DNA of 64,000 nucleotides, from contig NZ_VYKK01000018.1 of the NCBI RefSeq assembly GCF_008710135.1, positions 1 through 64,000 of the forward strand, written 5' to 3'. A program made the translations under genes and the position numbers. Positions 61,395 to 64,000 of this stretch are shown in pieces. Under the pieces are notes generated by a model, which did not search any database, was not told where the DNA came from, and saw only the letters and a list, made by a program, of their open reading frames with translations. This DNA comes from Paenibacillus spiritus. Lineage in GTDB: Bacteria > Bacillota > Bacilli > Paenibacillales > Paenibacillaceae. Within the stretch, counting starts at the first letter, position 1, and the number at the start of each line of letters is the position of its first letter.

Positions 61395-62834
61395 ATGCCA
61401 TTATCCCACTACGAAACAGTCATCGGCCTGGAGGTGCATGTCGAGCTGCATACGAAGTCCAAAATCTTCTGCGGCTGCTCGACCGAATTCGGCGCCCCGC
61501 CCAATACCCATACCTGCCCCGTCTGTCTGGGACATCCCGGCGTGCTGCCGGTGCTCAACCGGCAGGCGGTGAACTACGCCATGAAGGCGGCGATGGCTCT
61601 GAATTGCACCATCGCCGACGTCAGCAAGTTCGACCGGAAGAATTATTTCTATCCCGACTCGCCCAAGGCCTATCAGATCTCCCAGTACGACCAGCCGATC
61701 GGCGAGAACGGATGGATCGACATCGAAGTGGACGGCGTCACGAAGCGGATCGGGATTACGCGTCTCCATCTGGAAGAAGACGCCGGGAAGCTGACCCATG
61801 TAGACGGCGGCTACGCTTCGCTCGTCGATTTTAACCGGGTGGGTACGCCTCTGATCGAGATCGTGTCGGAGCCGGACCTTCGTTCACCCGAAGAGGCGAG
61901 AGCCTACCTGGAGAAGATCCGTGCCATCATGCAGTACTGCGACGTCTCGGATGTCAAGATGGAAGAAGGCTCCATGCGGTGCGACGCCAACATTTCCTTG
62001 CGCCCGGCGGGCCAGGAGAAATTCGGCATCCGCGCGGAGCTGAAGAACATGAACTCCTTCCGCGGCGTCCTGCGCGGACTGGAATACGAACAATACCGCC
62101 AGGCCGATATTCTGGACGACGGGGGGACGGTTGAGCAGGAGACGCGGCGCTGGGACGAGGCCCAGGGCAAGACCTTCCCGATGCGCGGCAAGGAAGAGGC
62201 GCATGATTACCGCTACTTCCCCGATCCCGATCTGGTGGTGCTTCATATCGGAGAGGACTGGAAGGAAGAGATCCGGGCCTCAATTCCGGAGCTGCCCGAT
62301 GCGCGCCGTCAGCGGTATGCCGAGGAGTTCGGACTGCCGGCATACGATGCCGGCGTACTCACGGCATCCAAGCCGCTGGCCGACTTTTTTGAAGAGAGTC
62401 TGAAGTACACGGCTGACGCCAAGGCGGTCGCCAACTGGATGATGGGCGATCTGCTCGGCTTCCTGAATGCGAACAATTTGGAACTGTCCGAAGTGCGCAT
62501 CACGCCGCAAGGTCTTGGAGAAATGGTCGGATTGATTGGGAAAGGCACCATCTCCAGCAAGATCGCCAAGACGGTCTTCAAGGCCATGCTCGAATCCGGC
62601 AAGCTGCCGGGAGTCATCGTCGAAGAGCAGGGATTGGTCCAGATCAGCGACGAAGGCGCAATCAAGCAGATCGTAGAGACAGTGGTCGCTAATCATCCCC
62701 AATCGGTGGAGGATTATAGAGCCGGCAAGCAGAAGGCGATCGGCTTTCTCGTCGGCCAGGTTATGAAAGAGAGCAAGGGCAAAGCCAACCCTGGTCTGGT
62801 TAACCAGCTTTTGGCCGAGATTCTGAACGTGTAA
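61395..62834 (+). CDS. gatB: Glu-tRNA(Gln)/Asp-tRNA(Asn) amidotransferase subunit B
   Basis: This 479-residue protein has the GatB cradle domain ([20 protein letters not shown]), Zn-type motif [42 protein letters not shown] and the C-terminal YqeY-like tRNA-binding tail. It phosphorylates and amidates Glu-tRNA(Gln) (or Asp-tRNA(Asn)). ATG 61395 follows GGAGGGAA. Together with gatC and gatA it makes the trimer for indirect Gln-tRNA formation. Confidence 0.97.
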   Translation: MPLSHYETVIGLEVHVELHTKSKIFCGCSTEFGAPPNTHTCPVCLGHPGVLPVLNRQAVNYAMKAAMALNCTIADVSKFDRKNYFYPDSPKAYQISQYDQPIGENGWIDIEVDGVTKRIGITRLHLEEDAGKLTHVDGGYASLVDFNRVGTPLIEIVSEPDLRSPEEARAYLEKIRAIMQYCDVSDVKMEEGSMRCDANISLRPAGQEKFGIRAELKNMNSFRGVLRGLEYEQYRQADILDDGGTVEQETRRWDEAQGKTFPMRGKEEAHDYRYFPDPDLVVLHIGEDWKEEIRASIPELPDARRQRYAEEFGLPAYDAGVLTASKPLADFFEESLKYTADAKAVANWMMGDLLGFLNANNLELSEVRITPQGLGEMVGLIGKGTISSKIAKTVFKAMLESGKLPGVIVEEQGLVQISDEGAIKQIVETVVANHPQSVEDYRAGKQKAIGFLVGQVMKESKGKANPGLVNQLLAEILNV

Positions 62835-62925
62835 TCCCGCCGGCCGGAAGCTGTTCCGGCCGCGGTTCATACTGTGCACGAGGCTTGTCGGCAGCGGCAG
62901 GCCTTTGGCAATTCGGGGGAGAACG

Positions 62926-63414
62926 ATGAACGTCAAAGGCAGGATCGAACCATTGGATCTGGAAGACAGCGAGCTGCTGTCCGAGCTGTGGCTGCTTCAG
63001 CATCAAGCGTATCGTCTGGAGGCGGAACGCATCGGTTTTCACGAAATTCCTCCGCTTCTGGAGACCCGGGATATGCTCCGCCGCTGCGGCGAGCGCTTCT
63101 ACGGATACCTCGGTGAAGAGGGGGAACTGATTGGAGCCGTTGCGGTAGAGGCTGACCAAGAAGAAGGAATTGTAACCGTCAGCCGCATGATGGTGCGCCC
63201 TGACCATTTTCGCCTCGGCATTGCGGGCAGGCTGCTGGAGTATGTCTTCGCTACTTATCCGGACGCCGTCAGGTATACGGTATCGACGGGGAAAAATAAC
63301 GAACCTGCGGTTGCCCTGTACCGCAAACACGGCTTCTCGCCGGTCTCTTCGCAGAGCATCGCGCCCGGGGTCGAACTGCTGGAATTTCATCGCGGCGGCA
63401 GTCAGCCGGGCTGA
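62926..63414 (+). CDS. GNAT family N-acetyltransferase
   Basis: This 162-residue protein has the GNAT fold, with a beta4 strand ELIGAVAVEADQEEGIVTVS, the acetyl-CoA loop MMVRPDHFRLGIAGRLLEYV (a diverged Q/RxxGxG/A) and NNEPAVALYRKHGF. ATG 62926 follows GGGGGAG. Substrate unknown. Confidence 0.88.
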   Translation: MNVKGRIEPLDLEDSELLSELWLLQHQAYRLEAERIGFHEIPPLLETRDMLRRCGERFYGYLGEEGELIGAVAVEADQEEGIVTVSRMMVRPDHFRLGIAGRLLEYVFATYPDAVRYTVSTGKNNEPAVALYRKHGFSPVSSQSIAPGVELLEFHRGGSQPG

Positions 63415-63458
63415 AGCAGCCTAACGGACGACGGCGCAACGAAAAGAGGGGAATATCC

Positions 63459-64000
63459 ATGAAACAGGATAGCCGCACATGGCTGTCTCCGGAAGAAAGA
63501 GCCTATTTTGAGGATAGAAGCAGGGCTGGCAGCGGGCTCGACCGAGAACCGGAAGAGACCGTTGATTCCGATGAAGAGCCGGTCATCCCGCCGAGGCCCA
63601 AACAAAGACGGTACAAACGCAAATTTACAGCCGGCCTGCTGGCCGCCCTTATCCCCGGCACCGGTCATTTGTACTTTGGATTGATTCGCAAGGGGATTTC
63701 TATTGTTTTCTTGATCATTCTGGATATTGCAGCGCTTCTGTACTTCTCGTCCATCGGAATCCAGATCAATGTCCCGCTGCTTATTCTGCTCGGACTTCTG
63801 ATACCGGTGATCTATTTCTATAATGTGTACGACGCGCTTCAGACGGCGGACCGGTTAATCCGGCATCATCTGTATCCGCCGCCGGCGCCTTCTCCCGAGG
63901 AAGAGCTGGCCTCGCCGCCCCGGCGGCGCTCCATGCGGGAGCCGGATATCCGGTTCGGCCTCCTTCTTGTAATGGGAGGGGCGCTGCTTGCCTTATTTAC
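63459..64000 (+). CDS. Membrane protein, TM2-like (partial at window end)
   Basis: The frame, read directly, is open to the right edge (180 codons seen). It starts MKQDSRTWLSPEERAYFEDR with an acidic disordered head, a basic stretch (RPKQRRYKRKF), then AGLLAALIPGTGHLYFGLIR and two further helices (ISIVFLIILDIAALLYF, VPLLILLGLLIPVIYF). After a Pro-rich loop a fourth helix begins at the window end. The PGTGHLYFG motif resembles TM2-type domains. ATG 63459 follows AGAGGGG. Function unknown. Confidence 0.75.
   Translation, partial: MKQDSRTWLSPEERAYFEDRSRAGSGLDREPEETVDSDEEPVIPPRPKQRRYKRKFTAGLLAALIPGTGHLYFGLIRKGISIVFLIILDIAALLYFSSIGIQINVPLLILLGLLIPVIYFYNVYDALQTADRLIRHHLYPPPAPSPEEELASPPRRRSMREPDIRFGLLLVMGGALLALF

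Noticed and set aside
62836-62870. Hairpin GGCCGGAAG..CCGGCC after gatB as a terminator
   Set aside because: There is no U-run, and the GNAT gene follows closely. It may be a processing hairpin at most.
1-64000. tRNA, rRNA, CRISPR arrays, replication origin
   Set aside because: I looked for CCA-type cloverleaf ends, evenly spaced repeats and DnaA-box clusters and saw none.

Overview
The window looks like a chromosomal segment of a Paenibacillus-type, spore-forming Bacillota. The evidence is a GC-rich backbone (by eye), GGAGG-type ribosome sites with many GTG/TTG starts, YesM/YesN plus LplB/YtcP/LplA sugar uptake genes, a GatCAB operon, the spore protease homologue YyaC, and an rsbV-rsbW-sigB cluster. 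No rRNA, tRNA, CRISPR array or intact insertion sequence was seen.

Region 1 (1-7,140) is AT-rich and differs from the rest. It opens with the C-terminal part of a large polymorphic toxin: 35-residue repeats, a linker, and a nuclease-like tip followed by its candidate immunity gene. Behind it stands a graveyard of orphan cassettes. Each pairs a short toxin-tip remnant (or nothing) with an immunity-like gene. Three tips lack a start or are very short, one tip and one immunity gene are frameshifted, and one tip is replaced by an IS3 OrfA scrap. Most cassettes are separated by diverged copies of one hairpin terminator repeat. At least four immunity-like genes remain open.

Region 2 (7,151-23,640) is a carbohydrate locus. 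It holds xylR-DUF402 (minus strand), divergent xylA-xylB, a YesN-type response regulator on the xyl transcript, a YesM-type sensor kinase behind a strong terminator, a LplB/YtcP/LplA-type oligosaccharide ABC importer, a GH95 glycosidase and a secreted transglutaminase-like protein. A xylO-like operator, overlapping divergent promoters and four cre-like sites indicate XylR and CcpA control. Import of a fucose- or galactose-decorated xylo-oligosaccharide is a reasonable inference.

Region 3 (23,700-31,240) holds a lysine-riboswitch-controlled LysP-like permease, CvfC, a YkpA-type ABC-F protein, a manganese-type CDF exporter and an NlpC/P60 cell-wall hydrolase.

Region 4 (31,365-44,930) is the general stress region. 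A Bacillus cereus-like regulatory set (RsbY, RsbK, RsbM plus a second hybrid kinase) sits directly before rsbV-rsbW-sigB. Small stress-type genes flank it (DUF1328, DUF948, YflT, DUF5665, YtxH, GlsB). Five candidate SigB promoters of the form GTTTCA-N14/15-GGGTAA or similar can be read, one of them in front of rsbV.

Region 5 (45,100-64,000) is mixed housekeeping. It contains a pirin, DUF1128, YyaC, an alpha/beta hydrolase, an MFS exporter with its regulator and palindromic operator, a DUF6483-PhzF-methyltransferase operon, an O-antigen-ligase-like membrane protein with an in-frame decapeptide repeat, an orphan sdpR-sdpI pair with a perfect operator palindrome, DedA-thioredoxin-MBL, gatC-gatA-gatB, a GNAT acetyltransferase and a membrane protein cut by the window end.
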